Below are positions 17,081-26,326 of a stretch of 64,000 bases of DNA, piece after piece; the stretch's first letter is position 1; the number at the start of each line of letters is the position of its first letter. Below the pieces are notes generated by a model, which saw only the letters and a list, made by a program, of their open reading frames with translations, was not told the origin of the DNA and searched no databases. The position numbers and the translations under genes are program-made. Source of the stretch: Herbaspirillum sp. meg3 (GTDB lineage Bacteria > Pseudomonadota > Gammaproteobacteria > Burkholderiales > Burkholderiaceae_D). The stretch is taken from positions 868,001 to 932,000 of the forward strand of contig NZ_CP022736.1 in the NCBI RefSeq assembly GCF_002257565.1. Direction: 5' to 3'.

Positions 17081-17845
17081 TCAGTCCAGCAAGACGTCAT
17101 CCGAAGCCGCCGAACGCGTGCCGGGAACCGGTGGATTGCTTTGACCGTGATAGGCGAACACCACCGATGATTTGATCTGCGCCGAGTTGTTCTTGCCGGC
17201 GGCATGGAACAAGCCGCTGTGGAACAGCACCACATCGCCTTTTTCCAGCGGTACCGAAATACCTTGTTCGAATAACGCCTGATTGGCCGCGACTTCGGGA
17301 CGCAGGAAGTCGAGCTCATCCATCTGCTCCGGCTGCAATTGCAACAGATGCGATCCAGGGATGAACTTGAGACCGCCGTTGTCTGCATTTTCCGGACCCA
17401 GCGCCAGCCAGACCGAAATCAATTCATTGCGAGGGAACGACCAATAGCGAATATCGCGATGCCAGCCGGTCGCCGTGCCGAAGGTCGGATGCTTGGTCAT
17501 CACACAGTTGTGATGCGATAGCGTGATACACACCGGCTCTTCAAACAACTGATGCAGTGCCGTCACCAGACGTGGATTCGACGCCCATGCGCGAAAGTGA
17601 TCGTCGCGCTGCCACGCCGCCCGCAAGCGTCGGGCAGTGCGGCCGCCCGGCGCATCCAGTGACGACGGTGCGCCTGCATAACCGACGTCGGCTTCGTACT
17701 CCAACGGCGCAATGGCTTGCTGCACATGCTCACGCGCGACGGCGAGCATCTCGTCGCACGCGTCGACAGGGACAAAACCCTTCAGCAGCAGATAACCGTC
17801 TTTGCGGAAATCCTCAAGCTGGGCTGAGGAAAGCAGCGTTTCCAT
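17081..17845 (-). CDS. Phytanoyl-CoA dioxygenase (PhyH) family protein
   Basis: 254 residues from the ATG at 17845, which has AGGA upstream; the in-frame TTG at 17854 sits on that Shine-Dalgarno and is unlikely. The Fe(II)/2-oxoglutarate double-stranded beta-helix is recognised by the HxD motif in GWHRD (His129, Asp131) and the distal His214 in GLFHAAG, with KFIPGSHLLQL in between. Bacterial members hydroxylate diverse small molecules, so the substrate is unknown. It is a single gene between a chemoreceptor and uvrA; nothing around it points to a pathway. Confidence 0.88.
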   Translation of the reverse strand: METLLSSAQLEDFRKDGYLLLKGFVPVDACDEMLAVAREHVQQAIAPLEYEADVGYAGAPSSLDAPGGRTARRLRAAWQRDDHFRAWASNPRLVTALHQLFEEPVCITLSHHNCVMTKHPTFGTATGWHRDIRYWSFPRNELISVWLALGPENADNGGLKFIPGSHLLQLQPEQMDELDFLRPEVAANQALFEQGISVPLEKGDVVLFHSGLFHAAGKNNSAQIKSSVVFAYHGQSNPPVPGTRSAASDDVLLD

Positions 17846-17873
17846 GGCAATCAATCCTAATTTCTAATTCGTT

Positions 17874-20729
17874 CTATTTTTTCTTTTTCAGCAACGGCGC
17901 CAGGTAGTGTCCGGTGATGCTCTCCGGATTCTTGGCCACCTCTTCCGGCGTACCGGTCGCGATGATTTTGCCGCCGCCTGCACCGCCTTCAGGGCCGAGA
18001 TCAATGACCCAGTCGGCGGTCTTGATGACGTCGAGATTGTGTTCGATGATGGCCAGCGTATTGCCCTGGTCACGCAGACGATGGATCACCTTCAGCAGCA
18101 GGTCGATATCATGGAAATGCAAACCGGTAGTCGGCTCATCCAGGATATACAGTGTACGCCCGGTGTCGCGCTTGGAGAGTTCCAGCGACAACTTGACGCG
18201 CTGCGCCTCGCCGCCCGACAGCGTGGTCGCGCTCTGGCCCAGCTTGATGTAGCCGAGGCCGACGTCGAGCAGGGTTTGCAGTTTGCGCGCGATCAGTGGC
18301 ACCGGCAGGAAGAAGGTATGCGCGTCTTCCACCGTCATCTCGAGGATCTCGGTGATGTTTTTGCCCTTGTACTGCACTTCCAGCGTCTCGCGGTTGTAGC
18401 GCTTGCCGTGGCAGACGTCGCACGGTACGTAGACGTCCGGCAAGAAGTGCATCTCTACCTTGATCACGCCATCGCCCTGACAGGATTCGCAGCGGCCGCC
18501 CTTGACGTTGAAGGAGAAGCGTCCGGCGCTGTAGCCGCGTTCCTTGGCGGCAGGCACGGTCGCGAACAAGTCGCGGATCGGTGTGAACAGGCCGGTGTAG
18601 GTCGCAGGGTTGGAGCGCGGCGTACGACCGATCGGCGCCTGGTCGACCGAAATGACTTTGTCGAAATGTTCCAGGCCGCTGATCGATTCATGCTCGGCCG
18701 GCTCGGTTTGCGAACCATACAGATGGCGCGATGCGGCCAGATACAAGGTGTCGTTGACCAGCGTCGACTTGCCCGAACCGGATACGCCGGTCACGCAGGT
18801 CAGCAAGCCGACCGGCAGGTCGAAGCTGACGTTCTTCAGGTTGTTGCCGGTGGCGCCGGTGATGGTCAGCTGACGCTCAGGATCGGACGGCGTGCGCTTC
18901 TTCGGTACGCTGATTTCCAGTGAACCGTTAAGGTATTTTGCGGTCAGCGATTTCTTGCTCTTGAGGATGTCTTCCAGCGTGCCCTGAGCGATGATATCGC
19001 CACCGTGCACACCTGCGCCCAGGCCCATGTCGACCACGTAGTCGGCGGTACGGATCGCATCTTCATCATGCTCCACCACCAGTACGCTGTTGCCGATGTC
19101 ACGCAGATGCTTGAGCGTGCCGATCAGGCGGTCGTTGTCGCGTTGATGCAGGCCGATCGACGGTTCGTCGAGCACGTACATCACGCCGGTCAGACCGGAG
19201 CCGATTTGCGATGCCAGGCGGATGCGCTGCGCTTCGCCACCGGACAGCGTATCAGCGCTGCGTTCCAGCGACAGATAATCCAGGCCGACGTTGTTGAGGA
19301 AGGTCAGGCGCGAGATGATTTCCTTGATGATGCGGTCGGCGATTTCTTTCTTGGCGCCGGTCAGCTTCAGGTTCTCGAAGAAGGACAAGGTTTCGCGCAG
19401 TGGCGTGGCGGCGACTTCATAAATCGCGCGTTGCTGACGGCCGGTGCCGATCTTGACGAAGCGTGCTTCCACGCGCAGACGCGCACCCTGGCAGGATGGG
19501 CATTCCTTTTCATTGATGAACTTGGCCAGCTCTTCCTTGACCGCCATCGAATCGGTTTCGCGATAACGGCGTTGCAGGTTGACGACCACGCCTTCGAAGG
19601 TATGTTCCTTGATCACGGTACGGCCGCGCTCGTTCACGTAAGTGAACGGCACGGTCTGACGGCCTGAACCGTACAAGATCACTTGCTGCGCTTTTTCGGG
19701 TAACTGTTCAAACGGAATATCGATGTCGAACTCATAGAACGCCGCCAGATTCGACAGCATCTGGAAGTAGAACTGATTACGGCGATCCCAGCCCTTGATA
19801 GCGCCGCTGGCCAGCGACAGATTGGGGAAGGCGACGATGCGCTTTGGATCGAAGAATTCGATATGGCCCAGACCGTCGCATTCCGGGCAGGCGCCCATCG
19901 GATTGTTGAACGAGAACAGGCGCGGCTCCAGTTCTTGCAGCGAATAGCCGCAGACCGGGCAGGCGAATTTGTTGGAGTACAGATGTTCCTTGCCGGTATC
20001 CATCTCCAGCGCAATGGCGCGGCCTTCGGCGATGCGCAGTGCGGTTTCGAAACTTTCCGCCAGACGTTGCTTGATCTCGTCCTTGACCTTGACGCGGTCA
20101 ATGACGACGTCGATGGTGTGCTTCTCGGTCTTCTTCAGTTTGGGCAGGTCGTCGATTTCATAGACCTTGGCGGTACCCGTGCCGCTCTGGATACGAAAGC
20201 GCACGAAGCCATGCGCCTGCATCTGTTCGAACAGATCGACGTGCTCGCCCTTGCGGTTGGCCACGACCGGGGCCAGGATCATGAGTTTGGTGTCTTCCGG
20301 CATGGCCAGTACGGCGTCCACCATTTGCGACACCGATTGCGCCGCCAGCGGGTTTTCCGGATGGTCGGGGCAGTAAGGCGTACCGACGCGTGCGTACAGC
20401 AGACGCAGGTAGTCGTGGATTTCGGTGACGGTGCCGACGGTCGAGCGCGGATTGTGCGAGGTCGCCTTCTGCTCGATCGAGATCGCCGGCGACAAGCCTT
20501 CGATCATGTCGACATCAGGTTTCTCCATCAACTGCAAGAACTGACGCGCATAGGAAGAGAGCGACTCGACATAGCGTCGCTGGCCTTCTGCGTACAGCGT
20601 ATCGAATGCCAGCGACGATTTTCCCGATCCCGAGAGGCCGGTGATCACGATCAGTTTGTTGCGTGGTAAGTCGAGGCTGATGTTCTTCAGATTGTGCGTG
20701 CGTGCGCCGCGAATGCGAATTTCTTCCAT
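17874..20729 (-). CDS. uvrA: Excinuclease ABC subunit A
   Basis: 951 residues, full length. It has two ABC modules: Walker A GLSGSGKSSLA near residue 33 and GVSGSGKSTL in the second half, with two LSGGEAQR signatures. Zinc sites are CPVCGY...CPECDGLG and the second-half cluster GGRCESCQGDG...CDVCHGKRYN. UvrA finds bulky DNA lesions and loads UvrB in nucleotide excision repair. The ATG at 20729 follows AAGG by 5 nt. Upstream lies a 32-bp near-perfect palindrome (20751-20782) rather than a recognisable CTGT-N8-ACAG LexA box. Confidence 0.99.
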   Translation of the reverse strand: MEEIRIRGARTHNLKNISLDLPRNKLIVITGLSGSGKSSLAFDTLYAEGQRRYVESLSSYARQFLQLMEKPDVDMIEGLSPAISIEQKATSHNPRSTVGTVTEIHDYLRLLYARVGTPYCPDHPENPLAAQSVSQMVDAVLAMPEDTKLMILAPVVANRKGEHVDLFEQMQAHGFVRFRIQSGTGTAKVYEIDDLPKLKKTEKHTIDVVIDRVKVKDEIKQRLAESFETALRIAEGRAIALEMDTGKEHLYSNKFACPVCGYSLQELEPRLFSFNNPMGACPECDGLGHIEFFDPKRIVAFPNLSLASGAIKGWDRRNQFYFQMLSNLAAFYEFDIDIPFEQLPEKAQQVILYGSGRQTVPFTYVNERGRTVIKEHTFEGVVVNLQRRYRETDSMAVKEELAKFINEKECPSCQGARLRVEARFVKIGTGRQQRAIYEVAATPLRETLSFFENLKLTGAKKEIADRIIKEIISRLTFLNNVGLDYLSLERSADTLSGGEAQRIRLASQIGSGLTGVMYVLDEPSIGLHQRDNDRLIGTLKHLRDIGNSVLVVEHDEDAIRTADYVVDMGLGAGVHGGDIIAQGTLEDILKSKKSLTAKYLNGSLEISVPKKRTPSDPERQLTITGATGNNLKNVSFDLPVGLLTCVTGVSGSGKSTLVNDTLYLAASRHLYGSQTEPAEHESISGLEHFDKVISVDQAPIGRTPRSNPATYTGLFTPIRDLFATVPAAKERGYSAGRFSFNVKGGRCESCQGDGVIKVEMHFLPDVYVPCDVCHGKRYNRETLEVQYKGKNITEILEMTVEDAHTFFLPVPLIARKLQTLLDVGLGYIKLGQSATTLSGGEAQRVKLSLELSKRDTGRTLYILDEPTTGLHFHDIDLLLKVIHRLRDQGNTLAIIEHNLDVIKTADWVIDLGPEGGAGGGKIIATGTPEEVAKNPESITGHYLAPLLKKKK

Positions 20730-20750
20730 GGATGCCTTCAGCGTAAGTTT

Positions 20751-20782
20751 TCCATTCCAGGTTCATATGAACATGGAATGGA
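20751..20782. promoter_or_regulatory. 32-bp near-perfect palindrome upstream of uvrA
   Basis: TCCATTCCA (20751-20759) and TGGAATGGA (20774-20782) flank an inner palindrome TTCATATGAA (20762-20771). Overall 15 of 16 base pairs match. It starts 22 bp upstream of the uvrA start codon and has no U-run on either side, so it is not a rho-independent terminator. It could be an operator or a hairpin in the uvrA leader. Confidence 0.6.
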
Positions 20783-20876
20783 GGATCAACCTATTACTAT
20801 ATCAGGACTCACCATTTGCGGCTGATGTCGTCAGGCTGGAAGAGATCCCGCCCTATGCAGCGCGTGAGCGGCAAGA

Positions 20877-22652
20877 CTACTTTGTTGCGGCGGATGGCAC
20901 GGTTGCCACTGCCGTTGCAGGCAATTGACGCTCATAGACAGTGAAGGTTTGCTCATCACCATCGCGCGAGCCTTTCCAGAACTGCTTCCATTCGCCTTCC
21001 GGTGTGCCTGTGCCGAACGGATGCTGGACGATGACCCAGCGGCAATCGGTCTTTCGGGTCTTGTCGACCGGTTGATGCAGAATCCCGGTGTAATAGAGCA
21101 GCATCGGCGCCTCTGTCTCACCCAAGCTGATGCTTGCCATGCAATCGCCCTGACGCCACGCCGGTGTCAGCTCGGCTTGCAGGTCTTCATAGACATATTC
21201 ATAACTCTTGGCGTAGTCGCCCCACGGCAGGATGAGCGTGAAAGCGATGCCCCACATCATCGTGATGCCCGCAAACCAGCTGAACGCGCCGCGCCACTTT
21301 CCGCAATGGCGGATCTTTGGCAGACAGGCCAGCCAGGTCAGCGTGATGACGATGGCGCCGGCCAGGGCGAAGGGTTGCATCGGCGTTATGTAGGCCAATG
21401 GCAGCCATTTGCCGAGATAGGTGAGGTGGTAGTGATATTCCGGCGGCCCGATGGAAATCAGGTAGATGGCCCATAGAAAGCCCGTCACGATGCCGAAGAA
21501 CAGGCGTGAGAACCAGTCCCAGGTCAGGGATATCCAGAACGGCAGGCGCTCGACGACACCCGAACCCAGCAGGCAAAGCGGCAACACCAGCGGCAGCAGA
21601 TACAGTTGGCGAGCGGTCGCAGAAGCTTGCAGGATCACGATGCAGATGGCGCAAAAGATCACGGGAATGGCAATGCGTGGCTGCCGGACAAGACGCCAGT
21701 CGCCGCCGAGCAGCGCCAGGATGGCCAGTGGCGTACCTGGCATGGCGAAGCCGGATAACGCCCGGAAAATCACCGTCGAATCGTTGTCCGATCCCAGCTT
21801 GCGTACGGAGAAGCCAAAGAAGCGGCCGACATTGTTGTCCCAGAACCATTCCATGAACAGCGGCATCGAGTGATGCGCCAGCAACGCCGGCCAGATCAGG
21901 AAAAAAGGCAGCGCCACCAGCACGGCCAGGCCGACCATGCGCAGATACGACCATGAGCGGCATTCGCGTATGAGGATGGCGACCCAGAACGCCGAGGCGG
22001 CGTAGATGATTGGTACAAACAGTCCCTTGGACATTTCCGCAATGCCGACACCCAGACCGAACCAGAGCGCTGCAGACAGCCGGGGCGTACGCGTCTGTTC
22101 GTTGAGAGCAATTTTCAGCAGGCCATACATGGCAATCACGCCGCCGCATACCAGCGATACGTCGGTAAACATATCGTGTGCGTGCTTGACCATGCCTGCT
22201 GTTCCCGCAAACAGCGTCAGGGTGCCGAGTACGCGCAAATTGAAGAAATTGTCTTCGCGCCACACGGTTTTGGCGATCAAGGCTACGAAGTAAAACGTGA
22301 TCAGCATGTAAAACACGCTGGTCATGCGCGCGCCGTCGGCATAGTTCAGCCACGGATAGAGTGCTTTGGCGAAGATGACTGCCGTCCAGTAATACAGCGG
22401 CGGCTTTTCCATGAACGGCTGACCGGCATTGGTCGGGACGAGGTACTCGCCCGTCATCAGCATATGGTGAATCACGCCAAAGCTGTATCCCTCGTCCTGT
22501 TTCCAGGGGCCGTGACCGACAATGCCGGGAAGCAAGTAAATGCAGGCGATCAGAGCCAGTAGTGACCAAGCGGACCAAGCGGACCAGGCGGTGCGTGACG
22601 CCAGTCTTGTCTGATAAGGCTGTTGATAGGGGGCGCGAACTGGCGAAAGCAT
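20877..22652 (-). CDS. ArnT-like family 39 glycosyltransferase (membrane)
   Basis: About 591 residues from the ATG at 22652; an in-frame GTG at 22682 is an alternative, and neither has a good Shine-Dalgarno. A first membrane helix (LLALIACIYLLPGIVG) is followed by a periplasmic loop with the GT-C acidic motif PWKQDEGYS and then QPFMEKPPLYYW, typical of ArnT/PMT_2 proteins. About 11 further membrane segments follow. ArnT enzymes move 4-amino-arabinose from an undecaprenyl carrier to lipid A in the periplasm. No arn cluster is nearby, so the donor sugar is uncertain. A 9-bp tandem repeat near the N-terminus encodes WSAWSAWS. Direct repeats upstream suggest regulation. Confidence 0.85.
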   Translation of the reverse strand: MLSPVRAPYQQPYQTRLASRTAWSAWSAWSLLALIACIYLLPGIVGHGPWKQDEGYSFGVIHHMLMTGEYLVPTNAGQPFMEKPPLYYWTAVIFAKALYPWLNYADGARMTSVFYMLITFYFVALIAKTVWREDNFFNLRVLGTLTLFAGTAGMVKHAHDMFTDVSLVCGGVIAMYGLLKIALNEQTRTPRLSAALWFGLGVGIAEMSKGLFVPIIYAASAFWVAILIRECRSWSYLRMVGLAVLVALPFFLIWPALLAHHSMPLFMEWFWDNNVGRFFGFSVRKLGSDNDSTVIFRALSGFAMPGTPLAILALLGGDWRLVRQPRIAIPVIFCAICIVILQASATARQLYLLPLVLPLCLLGSGVVERLPFWISLTWDWFSRLFFGIVTGFLWAIYLISIGPPEYHYHLTYLGKWLPLAYITPMQPFALAGAIVITLTWLACLPKIRHCGKWRGAFSWFAGITMMWGIAFTLILPWGDYAKSYEYVYEDLQAELTPAWRQGDCMASISLGETEAPMLLYYTGILHQPVDKTRKTDCRWVIVQHPFGTGTPEGEWKQFWKGSRDGDEQTFTVYERQLPATAVATVPSAATK

Positions 22653-22699
22653 AAATGGAAAAGCGAGTAAAAACGGAATCACACCGGCGGATTAACCCG

Positions 22700-22740
22700 A
22701 TATTGTTACATAAACGGCATCTTTGATACATATTGTTACA
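22700..22740 (-). promoter_or_regulatory. Paired direct repeats upstream of the ArnT-like gene
   Basis: ATATTGTTACA occurs at 22700-22710 and again at 22730-22740, exactly 30 bp apart (about three helical turns). The repeats lie in the 240-bp gap between the divergent ArnT-like and MFS genes. Such spacing suits a dimeric response regulator or activator. No protein can be named. Confidence 0.45.
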
Positions 22741-22919
22741 AATCAAAATGTCTATAAAAGTGCCGAAAACAGTCTTATCTTGCGTGAATAGTTGCTCTGA
22801 AGATATGACTTAAAACGCGGTCGGGAGTTTGATTGCTGATACCATATCGGGTTTGGATATTTGCCAAAGCAAGCTGACATCCTTGCTTCGCCTGCTTGCC
22901 CAGCCGTCATCTCAAACTC

Positions 22920-24155
22920 ATGAACTCCACCGCTTCCGAATCCATCCAGAAAGCCGGCATGTCCGGCGCTGAAGTCCGCGCCAGTGCGTCGCTGGCGTCG
23001 ATCTTCGCTTTGCGCATGCTGGGCTTGTTTCTGATCCTGCCGGTATTTGCCGTACACGCAAAAGGTTTGTCCGGCGGTGAAAACGCGGCGCTGGTCGGCC
23101 TGGCCATGGGGATATACGGATTGGCGCAATCGTTTGGCCAGATTCCGTTCGGTATTGCCTCCGACAAATACGGACGCAAGCGCGTCATTGTTATCGGACT
23201 GATTTTGTTTGCACTTGGTTCTTTTGTCGCGGCAGGAGCCAACGACATCGCCTGGGTGATTGCGGGCCGTGCGATTCAGGGCGCGGGCGCCATTTCTGCC
23301 GCGGTCACGGCGTTCATCGCCGACTCGACACGGGAAGAGCATCGCACCAAGGCCATGGCCATGGTGGGCGCCTCGATCGGTTTGACGTTCGCGGTATCGC
23401 TGGTGGCCTCACCGGTGCTGTACAAGCTGATCGGCATGGGCGGCATTTTTTCGCTCACCGGCATACTGGCATTGGTGGCAATCGGCGTGGTCTTGTTCGT
23501 GGTGCCGGATGCGCCCATGGTCAAGGCCAAAAGAGTGCCATTCGGCGAAGTGCTGCGCCATGCCGAACTGATGCGGCTGAACTTCGGCGTGTTTGCGCTG
23601 CATATGACGCAGATGGCGATGTTTGTGGTGTTGCCCGCTGCGCTGGTGCAATACGCAGGCCTGCCGGTCGCCGAGCATTGGAAGATTTACCTGCCGGTAG
23701 TCCTGGCGTCCTTTGTCTTCATGCTGCCACCGGTATTCATCGGAGAGAAGCGCGGCATGATGAAGCAGGTTTTTGTGGCCGCCATTTCGCTGCTATTGAT
23801 CGTTCAGATCGGCATGTGGGCAACGCTGTCGCATTTTGCCGCGCACTGGGGTGTTCTGGTGTTCCTGTTGTTCGCGTTTTTTATCGCCTTCAACATCCTG
23901 GAAGCCTGCCAACCGTCGCTGGTGTCGCGTATCGCACCGGCCGCTGCCAAAGGCACGGCATTGGGTGTCTATAACACGCTGCAAGCGCTGGGCTTGTTCT
24001 GTGGCGGTGCTCTGGGTGGATGGTTGAAGCAAAACGTAGGCGCCTCGTCGGTGTTCGTCATGTGTGCGGTGGCGACCCTGACCTGGCTTATAATCGCGTC
24101 TAACATGAAAAATCTGCCGCGCCGTGGAATGCAGCCGGCGAGTGCAACTGCTTAG
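22920..24155 (+). CDS. MFS transporter (YajR-like core, drug/unknown efflux)
   Basis: 411 residues from the ATG at 22920; an upstream in-frame TTG at 22896 and an internal ATG at 22959 are less or equally possible, as no clear Shine-Dalgarno is seen. Twelve membrane segments are predicted. The MFS motif A, GIASDKYGRKRVIV, lies between TM2 and TM3. The start of the core (ASIFALRMLGLFLILPVFAVH) resembles YajR-type proteins, but the C-terminal YAM domain of E. coli YajR is absent. Substrate unknown. It ends 38 nt before ssb, and the pair may be co-transcribed. Confidence 0.88.
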   Translation: MNSTASESIQKAGMSGAEVRASASLASIFALRMLGLFLILPVFAVHAKGLSGGENAALVGLAMGIYGLAQSFGQIPFGIASDKYGRKRVIVIGLILFALGSFVAAGANDIAWVIAGRAIQGAGAISAAVTAFIADSTREEHRTKAMAMVGASIGLTFAVSLVASPVLYKLIGMGGIFSLTGILALVAIGVVLFVVPDAPMVKAKRVPFGEVLRHAELMRLNFGVFALHMTQMAMFVVLPAALVQYAGLPVAEHWKIYLPVVLASFVFMLPPVFIGEKRGMMKQVFVAAISLLLIVQIGMWATLSHFAAHWGVLVFLLFAFFIAFNILEACQPSLVSRIAPAAAKGTALGVYNTLQALGLFCGGALGGWLKQNVGASSVFVMCAVATLTWLIIASNMKNLPRRGMQPASATA

Positions 24156-24156
24156 T

Positions 24157-24181
24157 ATTTAGTGAAATTATTTAGTGAAAT
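24157..24181 (+). repeat. Tandem 13-bp duplication in the ssb leader
   Basis: ATTTAGTGAAAT occurs at 24157-24168 and 24170-24181, directly after the MFS stop codon and before the ssb Shine-Dalgarno (AGGAG). It looks like a recent tandem duplication. No function is assigned. Confidence 0.6.
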
Positions 24182-24193
24182 CCAGGAGAAACA

Positions 24194-24703
24194 ATGGCAT
24201 CGGTCAATAAAGTCATCATCGTCGGCAACCTCGGACGTGACCCGGAAACGCGTTACATGCCCAATGGCGAAGCCGTCACCAACGTCGCCGTCGCTACGAC
24301 CGAGAGCTGGAAAGACAAGAACAGCGGTGAGAAGAAAGAACTCACCGAATGGCACCGCATCACCTTCTATCGCAAGCTGGCAGAAATCGCCGGTCAATAC
24401 CTGAAGAAGGGTTCGCAAGTCTACGTTGAAGGCCGTCTGCAAACACGCAAATGGACTGACAAAGACGGCGTTGAAAAGTACACAACTGAAATCATCGCAG
24501 ACACCATGCAAATGCTCGGCAGCCGTCAAGGCATGGGTGGCGGCGCGTCGATGGATGACGGCGGCGGCAGCTACGGCGGTGGCGGTGGTGGTGCACCGGC
24601 ACGTCAAAGCAGCGGTGGCGGCGGAGGCGGTGCAGCACGCGCCCCGGCGGCAGCGCGCCCGGCGCCCAACTTCTCGGATATGGATGACGATATTCCGTTC
24701 TAA
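24194..24703 (+). CDS. ssb: Single-stranded DNA-binding protein
   Basis: 169 residues. The OB fold spans 1-110 (ASVNKVIIVGNLGRDPETRY, then YVEGRLQTRKW). A Gly-rich flexible linker follows, and the acidic tip ends in DMDDDIPF, the standard C-terminus that docks recombination and replication partners. It coats single-stranded DNA as a tetramer. The ATG at 24194 follows CCAGGAGAAACA. uvrA lies close by on the other strand but not divergent, since two genes intervene. Confidence 0.98.
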   Translation: MASVNKVIIVGNLGRDPETRYMPNGEAVTNVAVATTESWKDKNSGEKKELTEWHRITFYRKLAEIAGQYLKKGSQVYVEGRLQTRKWTDKDGVEKYTTEIIADTMQMLGSRQGMGGGASMDDGGGSYGGGGGGAPARQSSGGGGGGAARAPAAARPAPNFSDMDDDIPF

Positions 24704-24734
24704 TCGATACCTGCTCCAATTCTGTAAAAAAATG

Positions 24735-24767
24735 GCCCCAAGTGCTTGTCGCTTGGGGCTTTTTTAT
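24735..24767. terminator. Bidirectional terminator after ssb
   Basis: Stem GCCCCAAG / CTTGGGGC followed by TTTTTTATT; the minus strand also shows a seven-T run. It lies between ssb and the convergent AraC-type gene. Confidence 0.85.
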
Positions 24768-24829
24768 TGTCGCCAGTATGCCGATTGGAACGTTTTTTTT
24801 TGCCGCCAGCCCATCCTGGGCTCACAAAG

Positions 24830-25792
24830 TCAACGAATTTCAGCGCGAAGTTCGCGCACTCCACGACCTAGCCTGCGACGTAGCAAGGTTCGAAGTGTCG
24901 CAGTGTCCGCATAGCCTACCTCGCTCGCAATTTTCTCTATGCCGACGCCGACGGAGACCAGCTGTTGTGCGCGTTCGATTCGCAGGTCTTGAAAAAAGGT
25001 CAGTGGAGATTTGCCAAGCACTGCCTCGGTGCGACGCTGCAGCGTTCGTGTGCCAACTGACAATGCCTCCGACGCACCCTTTAAAGAGAATCCCTTTGGA
25101 AGATTATCGCGAGCCCAGCGTTCGAATCGTTCAATCAACGGATCTGCATGCGCGAGATAGTCCGGGATGATGTAGTGCGCTTGCGATGCACGCGTATCGA
25201 TCAACATGAATCGTGCAACCAGCGTCGCCAGCTCCGGACTGGTTTGCTTCAGTAGCCAAAGTGCAAGGTCGAGATGGCCCATGGCAGCACCGGCTGTCAC
25301 TACCCCGTGCGACGTGACAATCATGTGGGAATCGTCCAGCTTGACGGCCGGATAGCGTTGACGGAAAAAAGGTGCCAGGGACCAGGTGGTCGTTGCTTCG
25401 CCATGATTGAGAACACCGGCCTCGGCAAGTAAGAACGTCCCAACGCATGCCGCCGCCATACCGATGCCTTCCCCGTGCCAGGTCTGTAGACGCGTAATCG
25501 CCTTGCGCACGTCACGTCTCGCCAGCGCTTCTGTCAACAGTTCCGGTTGTTTGGCATTCAGCGCCGGCACGATCACCCAATCAGATCGATGCACTGTATC
25601 GGCTGATTCGACCTCAATAGAGAATCCCTGCGCGGTGCGGATGCGCTTGCGTACACCAACAAGTTTGACTTCAAAAGGAGGTGGGGCAGAAGTTTGGGTC
25701 GCAGCCAGTTCGTTCGCCGTCGAAAATGTATCCAGCAAAACGGTGAGACCCGTATCAAACACGCCATCAAGTACGAGAACAGATAGTTTCAT
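24830..25792 (-). CDS. GlxA family transcriptional regulator (DJ-1/PfpI domain plus AraC HTH)
   Basis: 320 residues. The N-terminal 190 residues are a class I glutamine amidotransferase-like/DJ-1 domain, with the nucleophile-elbow position in AAACVGTFLLAEAG. An AraC HTH pair fills the C-terminus (SLKGASEALSVGTRTLQRR and IEKIASEVGYADTATLRTL). Related regulators (ArgR, GbdR, CdhR of Pseudomonas) control amino acid and quaternary amine catabolism. The MAPEG gene at 25919 is divergent and may be its target. TGTCG-like half-sites (GTCG-TTTG-CGAC, 25814-25825) lie between the two. Confidence 0.92.
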   Translation of the reverse strand: MKLSVLVLDGVFDTGLTVLLDTFSTANELAATQTSAPPPFEVKLVGVRKRIRTAQGFSIEVESADTVHRSDWVIVPALNAKQPELLTEALARRDVRKAITRLQTWHGEGIGMAAACVGTFLLAEAGVLNHGEATTTWSLAPFFRQRYPAVKLDDSHMIVTSHGVVTAGAAMGHLDLALWLLKQTSPELATLVARFMLIDTRASQAHYIIPDYLAHADPLIERFERWARDNLPKGFSLKGASEALSVGTRTLQRRTEAVLGKSPLTFFQDLRIERAQQLVSVGVGIEKIASEVGYADTATLRTLLRRRLGRGVRELRAEIR

Positions 25793-25918
25793 GTCACAAA
25801 TGCCTCTATTAATGTCGTTTGCGACTATAGCGTGCTGCAGATGCGGCGTCTACACTGCGCAGCAATGCAGCCGTGTCGAGACATCGGCCAAGCATTCAAT
25901 TCACCTGGGCGATTACCG

Positions 25919-26326
25919 ATGAAACTTACCTCCGAACTCTACTATCTGACATTAATATCTCTCATGACGGCCGTGATGTGGATGCCTTATACGGTCGCAA
26001 GAATCCTGACCAGAGGCCTGCGTCTGTCATTGGCCAATCCCGATCCATCGCATCCGCCGGATCCCGCCTGGGCGCAACGGGCACAGCGCGCACACGCCAA
26101 CGCAATCGAGAATCTTGCCGTCTTCGCGCCCTTGGTGTTGATCGCAGCGGCTATGGGGATAAGTACGCCATCGACCGTTTTCGCGGCCAAACTCTATTTG
26201 TTCGCAAGGTTGGTGCACTACTGTGTCTATGCCGCGGGAATTCCTGCTGCCAGAACCTTGGCCTTTGTCACTGGATCAGGCGCAACATTGGTGTTTGCGT
26301 TTGTCATTCTGGGATTCATTGCGTAG
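25919..26326 (+). CDS. MAPEG family membrane protein
   Basis: 135 residues from the ATG at 25919; a longer frame exists but adds only non-conserved residues. Four membrane segments are visible, with the family segment RAHANAIENLAVFAPLVLI (the ERxxxAxxNxxE-like loop) and RLVHYCVYAAGIPAARTLAF. MAPEG proteins are trimeric glutathione-dependent enzymes or relatives of unknown role in bacteria. It is divergent from the GlxA-type regulator. It is not in an operon with the GST at 29 kb. Confidence 0.87.
   Translation: MKLTSELYYLTLISLMTAVMWMPYTVARILTRGLRLSLANPDPSHPPDPAWAQRAQRAHANAIENLAVFAPLVLIAAAMGISTPSTVFAAKLYLFARLVHYCVYAAGIPAARTLAFVTGSGATLVFAFVILGFIA

Noticed and set aside
20730..20876. An SOS box for uvrA
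   Set aside because: No CTGT-N8-ACAG match was found in the upstream region; only the unrelated 32-bp palindrome is present.
21199..22746. A 515-codon open frame on the same strand as the ArnT-like gene, in another frame
   Set aside because: The true frame shows membrane helices and ArnT motifs; this one is Arg/His-rich and has no recognisable domain.
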